Source: Russula earlei
Lineage: Eukaryota; Basidiomycota; Agaricomycetes; Russulales; Russulaceae
Direction: 5' to 3'
Length of the DNA stretch: 64,000 nt
Assembly (NCBI GenBank): GCA_025769875.1
Contig: JAGFNK010000167.1
Span: 1 to 64,000 of the forward strand
Below, in pieces: positions 51,995 to 62,026 of the stretch. The first letter of the stretch is position 1; every line of letters starts with the position of its first letter. Under the pieces are notes generated by a model that saw only the letters and a list, made by a program, of their open reading frames with translations, was not told the DNA's origin and made no database searches. The translations under genes were made by a program, and so were the position numbers.

Positions 51995-52545
51995 TTCGGA
52001 GATAATGTCTCCCTTTACCACGGTTGATGAGAGGTTGGAAAGTCACGATATTCGAATTTGAATAAGGCCCGATTTTGCACGCTCCTTTCCCGGTGATGCA
52101 ATGATCTTCACTAACTGCGGCCTGCACAGAATTAGCGGTTAAGATGAAGATGTCACCTCACAGTGGAACGGAGGACGCAAGAAGACGCCTGACTGATCGT
52201 AGTGATAAGACGAAGACCGGTGATGTTTATTCGGATAGGCTTTCGACTCCAGGGCCTCAACTAGGTCAAGCAGGTAGGCAACGCTCTGAAGAAGAGGGAT
52301 GGAGGAAGGATAAGTGAGAGAGGCTGTTGGGGCGTTGACCACTCATGGCTTTCCAAAGTGGCTGGGGAATGTGACCTTTGTCACACCGCAAAACAATCCC
52401 ATACCCCATACTGACTCTGATACGCTGCACTTTAATGCCTTCACTTGTAAATCGCATTGCCCTTGGAAAAAATCCCATTGAATCACAGGAATTACAGGTA
52501 TCTATCATAATAAGTAAGACACGACCGCATGCTACATCCCGAGGG
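51995..52545 (-). repeat. Duplicated upstream region of copy 2
   Basis: This matches the leader of copy 1 in inverted orientation, including the GTGAC-N4-GTCAC inverted repeat (52371-52384) and a GGTACCCTCGGGATGTAG block near 52530-52550. The TIR element at 52572 was inserted just upstream. Confidence 0.6.
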
Positions 52546-52571
52546 TACCTCAGCATAGCCACTGACTCACA

Positions 52572-53141
52572 CATCAGCAAACCACAAAAAAAATTCCTGG
52601 GTTTTTGTTGGTTTCCACTGGTTTCCCAGTTTCCGGAAACCGAAAACCCAGAAACTGGGAAACCTGGTAGACATCATGAAGCACACTGGAAAACAATTCA
52701 AGTTTTCTATGGTCACATCGACCATCTGAGTGAGCGATGCTGGCACCTTGCACTGGAATGTGCAGACAACGATGGTGACAATGAATCCCTTCATCGTGCT
52801 GATGCCTCGATGATATCTGCATTCCATGCTGATCTGTATATACCTGAGAGTCCCCTCAAGGCTTAGATCCGTACCAGCTCGAATTGACTTCCAATTACAA
52901 GTAGAAATAATGTATACCCTATTTCTGACCATTTTCTCCCTACTATACTATAGTTCTACCAGTTTCCATACTTTCGACAGGTTTCTGTTAGTTTCTTAGG
53001 TTTCCATGAAAGATACTCTCAGGTTGTTTCCAGGAAACCAGACATGGGTTTCCCAGTCTCCTGGTTTCCCGGTTTCCACTGGTTTTTTTTGGTTTCCTGA
53101 GGTGAGAAACCAACAGAAACTAAAATCCATCTTTACTGATG
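52572..53141. mobile_element. Short TIR element, copy 2 (~570 bp)
   Basis: Same element as at 41597-42177, same orientation, with identical CATCAGCAAA and TTTACTGATG termini and only scattered differences plus a few short indels. The flanks share CA/CA, again a possible 2-bp target duplication. The internal frame (LALECADNDGDNESLHRADA) is preserved. High similarity between two copies 11 kb apart points to recent activity or recent duplication. Confidence 0.65.
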
Positions 53142-53629
53142 CATTGTCATGCAAGGACGCGAACTTGAAAGGAGCTCTTGGATAGGGGACACAGAGGCGG
53201 TATTCAGAAGCACGGATATACTCGCAGACTTGGTTTTGAGCACGTGCATAGCATAGAAATGGTTCAGAGTCCAAAATTTCATTCAATTAGTAGCGTCTAA
53301 GGTGGTCACATGGTGGCCAAAGCTGTCTGTGGCAGATGATCTTGGTTGGTCTTCTTAGACTTGGATTTCCCAGCATGTTGCACTGGGAGGGCCTCCGGGC
53401 CAGTAATGAAGTCTACTATGGCCTCTTCATTGCATTCTGCTCCTGCTTCTGCCTTTGCGTCACACCTTCATCCCAGCCGCTGATGTCTGGCAATGCCATG
53501 TACAACCAGAGAGAAACTGGTCATATTTGCCTCTTAGTAGTGAGAGTGGGACTGCGAGGCCGAAGCATTCCATCTTATGATAGCAGACAAACTACATCTT
53601 CCCTTCCTTGAAGAATAACGGGATGATGA
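53142..53629. repeat. Duplicated flanking segment, copy B
   Basis: The second copy of the segment at 49021-49490. It starts exactly where the TIR element ends and stops at the left target-site duplication of the LTR retrotransposon. Its continuation resumes at 58250 after the element, leading into lectin-fusion copy 3. Confidence 0.7.
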
Positions 53630-54064
53630 TGTTGAGATAAAGCATAGCCAAAGTGTTGATGCGTCGGCCCAAACTGTCTGGGTGGCCCACAGGCCCGGAC
53701 CACATAAGCATTTCAGATCAGTTGCTGAAACACATACAATAACAAAATTGATAGGGTGATCTAAGACAATTGGTAGCTAGCACATAGCAATTGTGAAAAC
53801 AATTTGATAGTTACTACAGACAAAATAATTAGGGATGCTCTCAGATACTTAAGAGCGTCGTACATACAGTAGATACTTCAGTTTCTTCTCACAGAAACTA
53901 AAGTAAGTACTTACTATCTCACAATCTTATCAGTAGCTGATTACGTGCTGTAGTATCATTTTATTAGGTAAATATGACACAAGTAGTTTCTTCTCACAGA
54001 AACTGAATATCATTTTATTAGATCTACTATGATCTAATCTTCCTTATCACTGCACGATTCAACA
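53630..54064 (+). repeat. 5' LTR
   Basis: 435 bp, TG...CA, with 6-bp terminal inverted repeat TGTTGA/TCAACA. It contains two copies of GTTTCTTCTCACAGAAACT. It differs from the 3' LTR at about thirteen sites, most at CpG-derived dinucleotides. Confidence 0.88.
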
Positions 54065-54076
54065 GGTTATGGGCCC
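54065..54076 (+). promoter_or_regulatory. Primer-binding site, half-tRNA iMet type
   Basis: GGTTATGGGCCC directly follows the 5' LTR. It is complementary to the anticodon stem-loop of eukaryotic initiator tRNA-Met (GGGCCCAUAACC), as in Drosophila copia, which primes from an internally cleaved tRNA. The match is to the anticodon arm, not to the tRNA 3' end. Confidence 0.65.
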
Positions 54077-54500
54077 TGGCCACTACTAAATTCCCAAGAC
54101 AGAAATCCACATACAAGCTCACACAGTCTATCCACACATTCTCTCCCCTTCACGAGCCACTGTTCATCAGAATGACACCCCACACTTTCAGTACTTGGAT
54201 TGAAGTTTTGACCCACGCGTCAGGGGTACTGATCAGATTTCTAACATCTGGCATGCATATTTGCTCCACTTGCCCAGATTGGCTTTATCACCCCATTTAC
54301 CTAATCGAATCACATGGCACCTTGCCTAATGTTTACGTTCCCTCCTCGATCTTGATCACTTGCTTGGTCATCTCGCTTACTGGCCATTACCCCATCGTGC
54401 ATCGCACTACAGTTACAGATGATAGCCCCTCCAGCAATACTTCTTAGGACGCTGAGGGAGAACTCTTTTAGACACATGCACTCCTGAAATATACATTCAG

Positions 54501-54977
54501 ATGGTCACATCAGCAGTAACAAAAATGACACTAAATTGTATACTTGCAAGCTCAAGTGGGAGGAACTCAAATGCACATATGGCAGCATCAGATCAATGTC
54601 AAATGTTCTACACATGGGCATCCCTTACACGCACATTCCTAGACATTAAACAACACACATCAGACGTTCCTGTGATTGCAACAAACGATGCATGGATCAC
54701 TCTCCAATATAACCATTTATTCATATCGAATCTTCATTTCATGTTACCCAACGCTTACTTGGCTGTCACATTGACAAATTCTAGCCTCCGGCGCTCCGAT
54801 GAACCTTTCCCCACACAATCCAGGTACAGATCAAATGAAGATGGTTGTCAGGCCGGCCTCTCCACCTCACAAAATATAGTCATTCCAGTAAAGACACACA
54901 ATGCTACGTCCGAGATACAATGCTGCTATTGCAATAAACTTGGGCATGCAGTCTGGACTACTGGAAGGAGAAGGTGA
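54501..54977 (+). pseudogene. Gag-like remnant with imperfect zinc knuckle
   Basis: An open frame of 158 codons in the 5' part of the element. Near its end is CCYCNKLGHAVWT, matching the CX2CX4HX4C retroviral-type knuckle except that the final Cys is replaced by Thr. An upstream NDAWITLQY-like segment is plausible Gag. Probably non-functional. Confidence 0.5.
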
Positions 54978-55165
54978 CGAATACAAAAGTGACAGGCACT
55001 GACAGAAACATCAGCGCGTACATAGTGGGCAATACTGCTCCTATCACTGAGGTATCGAACGTCTGATGAATATGAGATTCTGGGTTTCCCTTTACGCGGC
55101 AACTAGATCTTGATTGACTACAGAGCTCATCATATTAGTCTGTTCTGGACCCCCAACTTCATTAT

Positions 55166-57146
55166 TTGTGCTCCAGCCTCCAGATCTATTACTCTGGGAG
55201 GTTATACAGTCATCAGACAGATTGGGACTGGATCTGCATCCGTCCTGCTGGCCGGAAGGCCTTGGAGATATCCTTATTAACCCTCATAGACATTCTACAT
55301 GTACCGAAGGCTGATGCATGCAACTACACAGTGTGCGCGCTACTTTGGAATGAGGGATGCATCACATACACTCAAGAGGGGTGTTCAAATTTACACATCA
55401 AAGATCGGAAGATCACACACAGCTGGCTGGAGAACAATCTATTGTGTAGTAACTTCATAACTCCAGCTCTACAAGTGCAAAGAAGTGTCCTATCATTCCA
55501 CATCCAGCATCAGCACATGAGGCATATGTCCACACACGCATTAATCTATTACTGTGATTCCGGTACCCGGATCTCGCTTGGCTTTACGGATTGCGATCAG
55601 TTATCCTGTCCAGAGTATACACTTGGCAACTGAATGCTTCTTTTCTGGGTTTCCCCTTAGCGATTGGATCCTTGGCTACAAGATTATCTACAGCACCTTA
55701 GCCAATCTGCTGCACATGAGATCAATTTGAGGCGCTAGCTATTGAGGCAACATGCACTCACATACTTATCAGTTCAATGAGGGATCATACATAGATTAAC
55801 AATGCCAGATTTACCACAGGAGAATAGAGTACCGAAAGATGGAATCGGACCCTTAAATACAACATGCATTCAAAAGTTACACAGCACTGGTCTCACTCTC
55901 GGGTTCTGGAGCTCAGTACTAACGCTACCCTCCATACTAATGATCAGACTCCATCACGCATTCTCTGTGCATGCACACTTCATACACTGTGAACGGACAG
56001 ACTGACTCCGGTCATCTCACAATTCCACCTTCTTTAGATGTAGGGCGTATGTCTACACACCTGACCATCGCGATCTTATAGCGCGACAAGCGCATACTGC
56101 ATAGCCAGGGGACATGTTACAGACACTGCTCCGCCTGCACAACTCTTGGTCCCTACAGGACCAGTGACATTCTCTGCCTTAATTTCACATGAACCGGATC
56201 ATTGGCACTTTGTTCCACGCCTCTGGAAACCCCATTAGATTCCCTCACACCACACTCACTATACCTTACCCCGCCTATACAGCCAGTTACACGTGTTCTG
56301 CCATACCATTTACACCATCCTCACTCAGCATTATTGGGACAATTCATTGGTCCACCGCATCTGCTCTCAGTTACACATCTTGGGTCTTATTCGCATCCAC
56401 GTTCCAAATGTCTCGGAGGGACTGCACACACAGATCCGAGAGGGTGCTTATCACATATGGCTCGGCCACGTGGAAATGATCACTGGGCTACATATCGGGA
56501 AGGCACTTTATTGGATTTTGCCGATGAGTGGCAAGTCGCGTATCCATATGTGATCGGCGCATTTGTGAAAAATGGTCCCTGGGATCTTGTCGATCTTATC
56601 GGAATGGGTGTGCAGCACGCAAATCTTGGAGATTTCACGTGCATTTCAGTTGCACAGGGGTTCACCCAATTTACAAGGCATTGACATTGATGAAACCTTC
56701 TCACCAGTAGCCAGGTCCAAGTCTTAGCAACTCTTGTTCAGCATTGGCCACGCTAGCATATGGATTGGGAGATCTGAGGACATCTTGTCAACATTCATCA
56801 TCGGCTCACTGGGTGAAGAAGATTAGAATTATTTGGAGCAATCGCAAGGTTTCATCACACTGAAAACACTTTTTTGGTCTTACACAGGCCTCTCATACAT
56901 GGGACCTACGTTCTCATGGAGTCCTTAGTGACTCGTGTTCAACTTATCTCGGTTGCATGCACACGCATTCTCATGCGGACATATGTCATCGCCAAGACAT
57001 GGGGGGATCCACTATCATTTTGCTCCACTATCATTTTGCTTCACATCCTCTCTGCTGATGACATCATTATCTTAGGCGACCCTTGCAGTCTTGACGCTCA
57101 CATCTACAGGTGCAATATCTATCTTTGTCTATGCGCTATGAGTTGA
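55166..57146 (+). pseudogene. Copia Pol remnants
   Basis: Fragments in different frames are consistent with integrase and reverse transcriptase. The best are KNGPWDLVDL (~56572-56600) followed by VAQGFTQ and DETFSPVAR (~56648-56715), which together form the N-terminal edge of a copia reverse transcriptase, and LHILSADDIIILG (~57045-57080), a degraded form of the YVDD-type catalytic region. No long continuous frame survives. Confidence 0.55.
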
Positions 57147-57490
57147 CAGATCTAGCCAAGATCGCGTCATACCTTGGGACCCACATTACACGCGATTGCT
57201 AGGCTAACACAGACATTGATTAATCAAGGCACATCTCAGATTTCTTCGGGATGGCAGATTCCACTCTGCTTCTGTAATCTGTAATCTCGGAGGTCTTACC
57301 TTGGGATGGCAGACTTCTGTTCCACTTCTGTATTCCACTCCATTCAGACACAGAAATCCGTTTGATCAAGCACTCCAGAGAAGCAACGCCTGTGGCGACT
57401 AGGCAAATATTAATGTTTTAACAGCAGCCTCCCCTATGTGCAGATCTGAACACTCTATAGATAGTCTCTCGACTCTGCGTCCACACGCAT

Positions 57491-57710
57491 TCACCTTTCC
57501 TTTTGGAGTCTCTCAACTCACAGTCTTATCGACTCACCCACTCGTTCACCTTTCCTTTTGGAGTCTCTTGACTCACAGTCTTATTGACTCACCCACTTGT
57601 TCACCTTTCCTTTTGGAGTCTCTCGACTCACAGTCTTATTGACTCACCCACTCATTCACCTTTCCTTTTGGAGTCTCTTGACTCACAGTCTTATCGACTC
57701 ACCCACTTGC
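57491..57710 (+). repeat. Minisatellite, four 55-bp units
   Basis: Four tandem units start at 57491, 57546, 57601 and 57656, each beginning TCACCTTTCCTTTTGGAGTC and differing by a few substitutions. They lie between the Pol remnants and the 3' LTR of the retrotransposon. Confidence 0.85.
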
Positions 57711-57815
57711 TGATGGTCTACCAAGATGCACGTGCACCACACACAAATGCACTCTTTCATCACTGGATTAGGTCTCATCTGATCTAATCTACTGACTGTC
57801 AAGATCACAGGGGGA

Positions 57816-58249
57816 TGTTGAGATAAAGCATAGCCAAAGTGTTGATGCATCGGCCCAAACTGTCCGGGCGGCCCACAGGCCCGGACCACATAAGTGTTTC
57901 AGATCAGTTGCTGAAACCGTACAATAACAAAATTGATAGGGTGATCTAAGACAATTGGTAGCTAGCACATAGTGATTGTGAAAACAATTTGATAGTTACT
58001 ACAGACAAAATAATTAGGGACACTCTCAGATACTTAAGAGTGTCGTACATACAGTAGATACTTCAGTTTCTTCTCACAGAAACTGAAGTAAGTACTTACT
58101 ATCTCACGATCTTATCAGTAGCTGATTACGTGCTGTAGTATCATTTAATTAGGTAAATATGACACAAGTAGTTTCTTCTCACAGAAACTGAATATCATTT
58201 TATTAGATCTACTATGATCTAATCTTCCTTATCACTGCGCGATTCAACA
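57816..58249 (+). repeat. 3' LTR
   Basis: 434 bp, direct copy of 53630-54064, preceded by the purine tract AGGGGGA and followed by the GATGA target duplication. Confidence 0.88.
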
Positions 58250-58360
58250 GATGAGAGCATTAGCGGATTATGGTACCACATCCCGCCTGTTTGGCGAAGA
58301 CGATTCCATCAATAGCGTAGTAATGGTAAAGTAGATCATAGTTCGCGCGTATGCGGGTTA

Positions 58361-61014
58361 TCAGGTACTTGATATAGTGACTGTGGCAGTGTAACCTCCA
58401 TCCCATTGCAAATCTGAGATCTTTAACAACACAGCCGTTCCTCTCAAGGACACTTTTCTTGCCCTAGTCGAATTAGGCCGGAGTCTTGCCCCTCCTCGAC
58501 TTTGGTAGTATGTCTCGTTGATGATGGAAAGTTTCGCATTGGCAGGCAAATTTGTGATAACATCGCACCACGGTTTACGGTCGTGAATCCCGACTGCGAT
58601 CGAAAAGCGTTTCAAGGAGGAGTGGTCCTCAAAGAGTAAAGTTCCGGATGTCCCGCTATCTGTCATGCACAATCGGTGCACTGGAGAGAACGTCTCCCAG
58701 ACGTCCTTATCTGGATCCAAGAGGTTCTTGGCGGCAACGCGAAATCCATGTGTAGTGTTGTCCATGATATGAAACAGAATACGATACGCGTAGTCGGGGG
58801 CTGGTGGTATATCGAGTTCGATTTCTCTGGATAGTTTTAATGGTAGATGTGGATTGAGGTACCGAGAGCACTCACTCTGGAGGAGGCGCACTGGTGCTGA
58901 TATGGCTTCTGTTACGAATGAGAACTGTCGCAATACGTTCGCCGTCCCACTGCAAATCCGATATCGTAAGGGATATGATCGTTCCCCGGGAACTCGTCCT
59001 TTCTTCTTTTTCGGAATTTGCCGACAATCTCCCAGATCGCGATTCGTAGTACGAATTGGTGATAAGTTGCGACACAGCATTACCAGGTACATCGACAACG
59101 ATATCGCACCATGGCTTATCGTTGTGCATTCCGGCCGCTACAGAAAACGACTCAAAAGATTTGCTGTTGCTGAGTAGTAAACTCCCAGAAGTACCATTTC
59201 CCCTCATTTTCAGTTTGGAAGTTGTAAGGGACGTCACTTCCCAAATGTCACTAGTTCCCTTTACAGCGCGATCGATGATGCGGAAATCTTGACCGGTTTC
59301 GTCAACAATTCTGAACTGAATGCGATAGGCGTAATGTACGGGTTCCGGCTGACGACTTCTTCAAGTTGAAGCGCTGATTCTTTAAAGAGATCATCACTAA
59401 CCTAGGAGTGTTGCCAGTTCGCAGATCAGCAGACTGAACTTCTGTGGACGTTTTGGATACAACGTCAATATTGGATGGCGGTGGCAGTCGTGAATTAGAC
59501 ATGTTGTTACCGTCGGAGATTGGATCTCTGTCCTCAGTCGTTACTTCGGGTTGACTTGGTATCGAGATATCGAGGACGTTTAGCAATCTGTGAGAATCTA
59601 GGAACCCTTTTCTCAAAGGAACAATTGACATAATCGAAAGATAATCACCTCTTGTTGAAGCATTGTCTGAAGATGCCATCATGTGTACTGAAAGAGGCGT
59701 AGATGTGACGATCCCCTTTGCCATATTCTTCACCTCGTTAACAACTAGCTGGAACACAACATCGCTAGCATTGGCATATTTGGCAATGGTTACATGATCG
59801 CGGTCAACAGGAATGACTGGTTCGTCCGCAAGAGTGGCAGACCATTGATCGACTACCTATAGGAACGATTAGCTGATATTCGGTGGATCGTGAATCATTC
59901 AAAGCTCACCAGTCCGAGATCAATGGTCGAGAACGGCTAATTCCCAAAATCAGCCAAAATGTGCATTCACGCTGAAATACCCCGAGACGTACCCCAGGCA
60001 ATTTCATCGGCAATTGTTCACAGAAGCTGGCAATCTTCAGTTCGGAATGAAATTCTTTGAAGCTGTGAGCTAGGTCCAGCAAGCTAACTGAATCCTTCTT
60101 AATAGCAGTCAGTAGCTGCTTCGCATTGGCACGAAACGAGATTCTGGTAATGTTGACAAGAATTTGTGCCATATCGGCGTGTGCGCTGCCTCCATGTGGT
60201 GTTCCTAGGAAAATCACTCCTAGTGCGACGTCCCGTAGGGTCGAATATACATTTTCGTTTCTGATGAATACCAACGCCTGTAACAAAATACGCATCTCTC
60301 AAATCGGTTGGCCAATATTTACACACCTGTTTGAGTACCAATCCTCCTAAGCTATGACAGATGAAAATTATACGACGTTTTTGCTGGAAGGGACGAGTGA
60401 ACGAGTGAACGAACGAGAGATATTAAGAAAGAAAAAAAGTTGCCCTCACAATTTCCGCCAAGCCTTGCAGGAGCTTGATGAAGAGTCTGGCGTGTTCCTG
60501 GATCCGGGACCTAGAAGCATCTTGTATGATATTCGCGTTATATCCATAGAGCAATACCCGAGCATCCGGTACTTGTGCGGGCAAAAGATCGCGAAGCCAC
60601 ATGACATCGTCGACCGTCCAACTGTCGAACGCGTGTCCGTTCAAACCATGAATCGCAACAATGCTGTTATCACATCACCTCAGCGCGACCTGGCGATGAG
60701 ATGATATTATAAACCTACTGTAAGTCACTATTACTGCCGCCGGCAACTACCGTGAATCCTTGGAAGTGAACGTCTATTGCGATCCTCGATGCTACACTGT
60801 ATGGGCCTGTCTGGGTAGTGTTATCAAGTTTCAGCAGCCTCTGCACTTCACTCGTCTTCCGTAGTGTGACGGTTGCAGTCATCTTGGTAGAGTTGTCGTG
60901 GCTTACTTCAAGTGATGATGTTAGGACGGCAGCGGGAGAGCAGCCCAGAACGTCCTGCAAAAATTTATCATGATTGGTATTCGAAGCAATATTTTGTATT
61001 CGGATGGTAGCCAT
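58361..61014 (-). CDS. Hydrolase-double fruit-body lectin fusion, copy 3 (appears intact)
   Basis: ATG 61014 opens MATIRIQNIASNTNHDKFLQ. An intron at 60664-60718 (GTAGGT...ACAG) joins the N-terminal domain to the hydrolase (IVAIHGLNGHAFDSW, DLLPAQVPDARVLLYGYNAN, nucleophile elbow ICHSLGGLVLKQ, GVIFLGTPHGGSAHAD, VIPVDRDHVTIAKYA). The linker DISIPSQPEVTTEDRDP ends NTPR. Splicing here (GTTAGT...TTGAAG) leads in frame to lectin domain 1 (MRGNGTSGSLLLS, GMHNDKPWCDIVVDVPG, TNSYYESRSG), and a further intron to domain 2 (AGxIHDxKPWCDV-type block: VGIHDRKPWCDVITNLP, NETYYQSRG, LKISDLQWDGGYTATVTI), stop at 58361. Roughly 800-850 residues, no signal peptide or membrane helix. Lectins of this fold bind Gal-beta-1,3-GalNAc and include nematotoxic and insecticidal fungal proteins; lectins fused to a hydrolase would act in a different way. 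Intron borders near 59900-60000 are uncertain. Confidence 0.75.
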
Positions 61015-61989
61015 TTTGGAGGAAATGTCTCCCTTGACCACCCTCGATGAGAGATTAGAAAGTTACGATCCGAATGAGGCCCGGTTTTGCGCGCTCTTTC
61101 CAATGACTGCAGCCCGCACAGAAATCAGGGTTGATATTAAGTTGCTGCTGTCACCTGGCAGTGAAAGATGCGAAAGCAGGATGCAAAAAGGGGACAGCCT
61201 CTCAATTGATCGGGGGTGATAATGATGATAAGACGAAAACTGGGATGATAACGATGATGAGACGAAGACCGGGGACGGGGATGATAGTTGGCTAGGCTTT
61301 AGGCTCCGGGGGCTCAGGAAGGTCAGGAAGGTAAGGCGACGCTCCCGAGAAGATGGATGGAGGAGGGGATAAGGCGAAGCTGTCGGGGCGTCTCCCACAC
61401 TCATCAACCCATCAATACCTTCGGGTTTCCGCGAGCGCCGGCACGCAGCTTTTTCCACGTCTTTGTACCAAAGCAGTGACAGACGCAAACAGTAATTCGG
61501 GTTGGTCTCCCACGGGAAGTTGAAGTCCAACCAAGCTGCCCGTTGACTATGCCTCGAAATACGGCTGCCACCCCACTGGCATCTGTGTCCCCTATCCAGA
61601 AACTCCTTTCAAGTTCGCGTGTTCGCTTGACAGCGCGTCTCTTCAATTACCCTGTATGCCACTGCTCTCTCCATCCAGGTCGCTCCCGTTTCTCCGTCTC
61701 ACACCCTTTGTCCTACCGAAGCGCTTGATCTGCATAAGGTCTGACATTATTGGTCGAACAATGTTCAAAGAAGGCGCTACCTCCTCTCGAATATCACAGC
61801 GTGTTATTGGAGGAGGTGCAATGAGAACGAGAGCTGGCGGAAGTCTTTGACATTTCGCGGCGTGTTGAATTACCATAAAAGGCGATTGTGTCGGCAAGAG
61901 AGTCGGGACTTCAATCACGCGTTAATGGATGTAATTTAGTTATATAAGTGGGTTAATAATAAGATAACTCCTTACCATTTTCCCCCTAC
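61015..61989. repeat. Upstream region of copy 3 with duplicated pieces
   Basis: 61015-61420 is the diverged leader shared with copies 1 and 2. It includes a short imperfect repeat of GATGATAAGACGAAAACTGGG-like units at about 61221-61284. Near 61570-61630 lies an inverted, shortened piece of the 49021-type segment (matching CTCCTTTCAAGTTCGCGT). No independent gene is recognised in 61430-61989. Confidence 0.5.
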
Positions 61990-62026
61990 CAAAAAAAAAA
62001 AGAAATGCAATCTCGTTTCCAATTGA

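Larger units (their letters stand above)
53630..58249 (+). mobile_element. Copia-type LTR retrotransposon, degenerate, complete ends
   Basis: Two direct LTRs (53630-54064 and 57816-58249) begin TGTTGA and end TCAACA. A 5-bp target duplication GATGA flanks the element (53625-53629 and 58250-58254). A primer-binding site abuts the 5' LTR, and a purine tract AGGGGGA (57809-57815) abuts the 3' LTR. Internal frames show a Gag-like zinc knuckle and copia reverse-transcriptase blocks (ISVAQGFTQ, DETFSPVARSKS), but stops and shifts break them everywhere. It is inserted between the duplicated segment and lectin-fusion copy 3. The paralogous site at about 49467-49475 lacks it. Confidence 0.88.

Noticed and set aside
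60640..60700. Apparent frameshift in hydrolase copy 3 (and 2) just before the IHGLNGHAF segment
   Set aside because: All three copies have an AG at the same point and a GTNNGT donor upstream. A 55-59-nt intron explains the frame change without a lesion.
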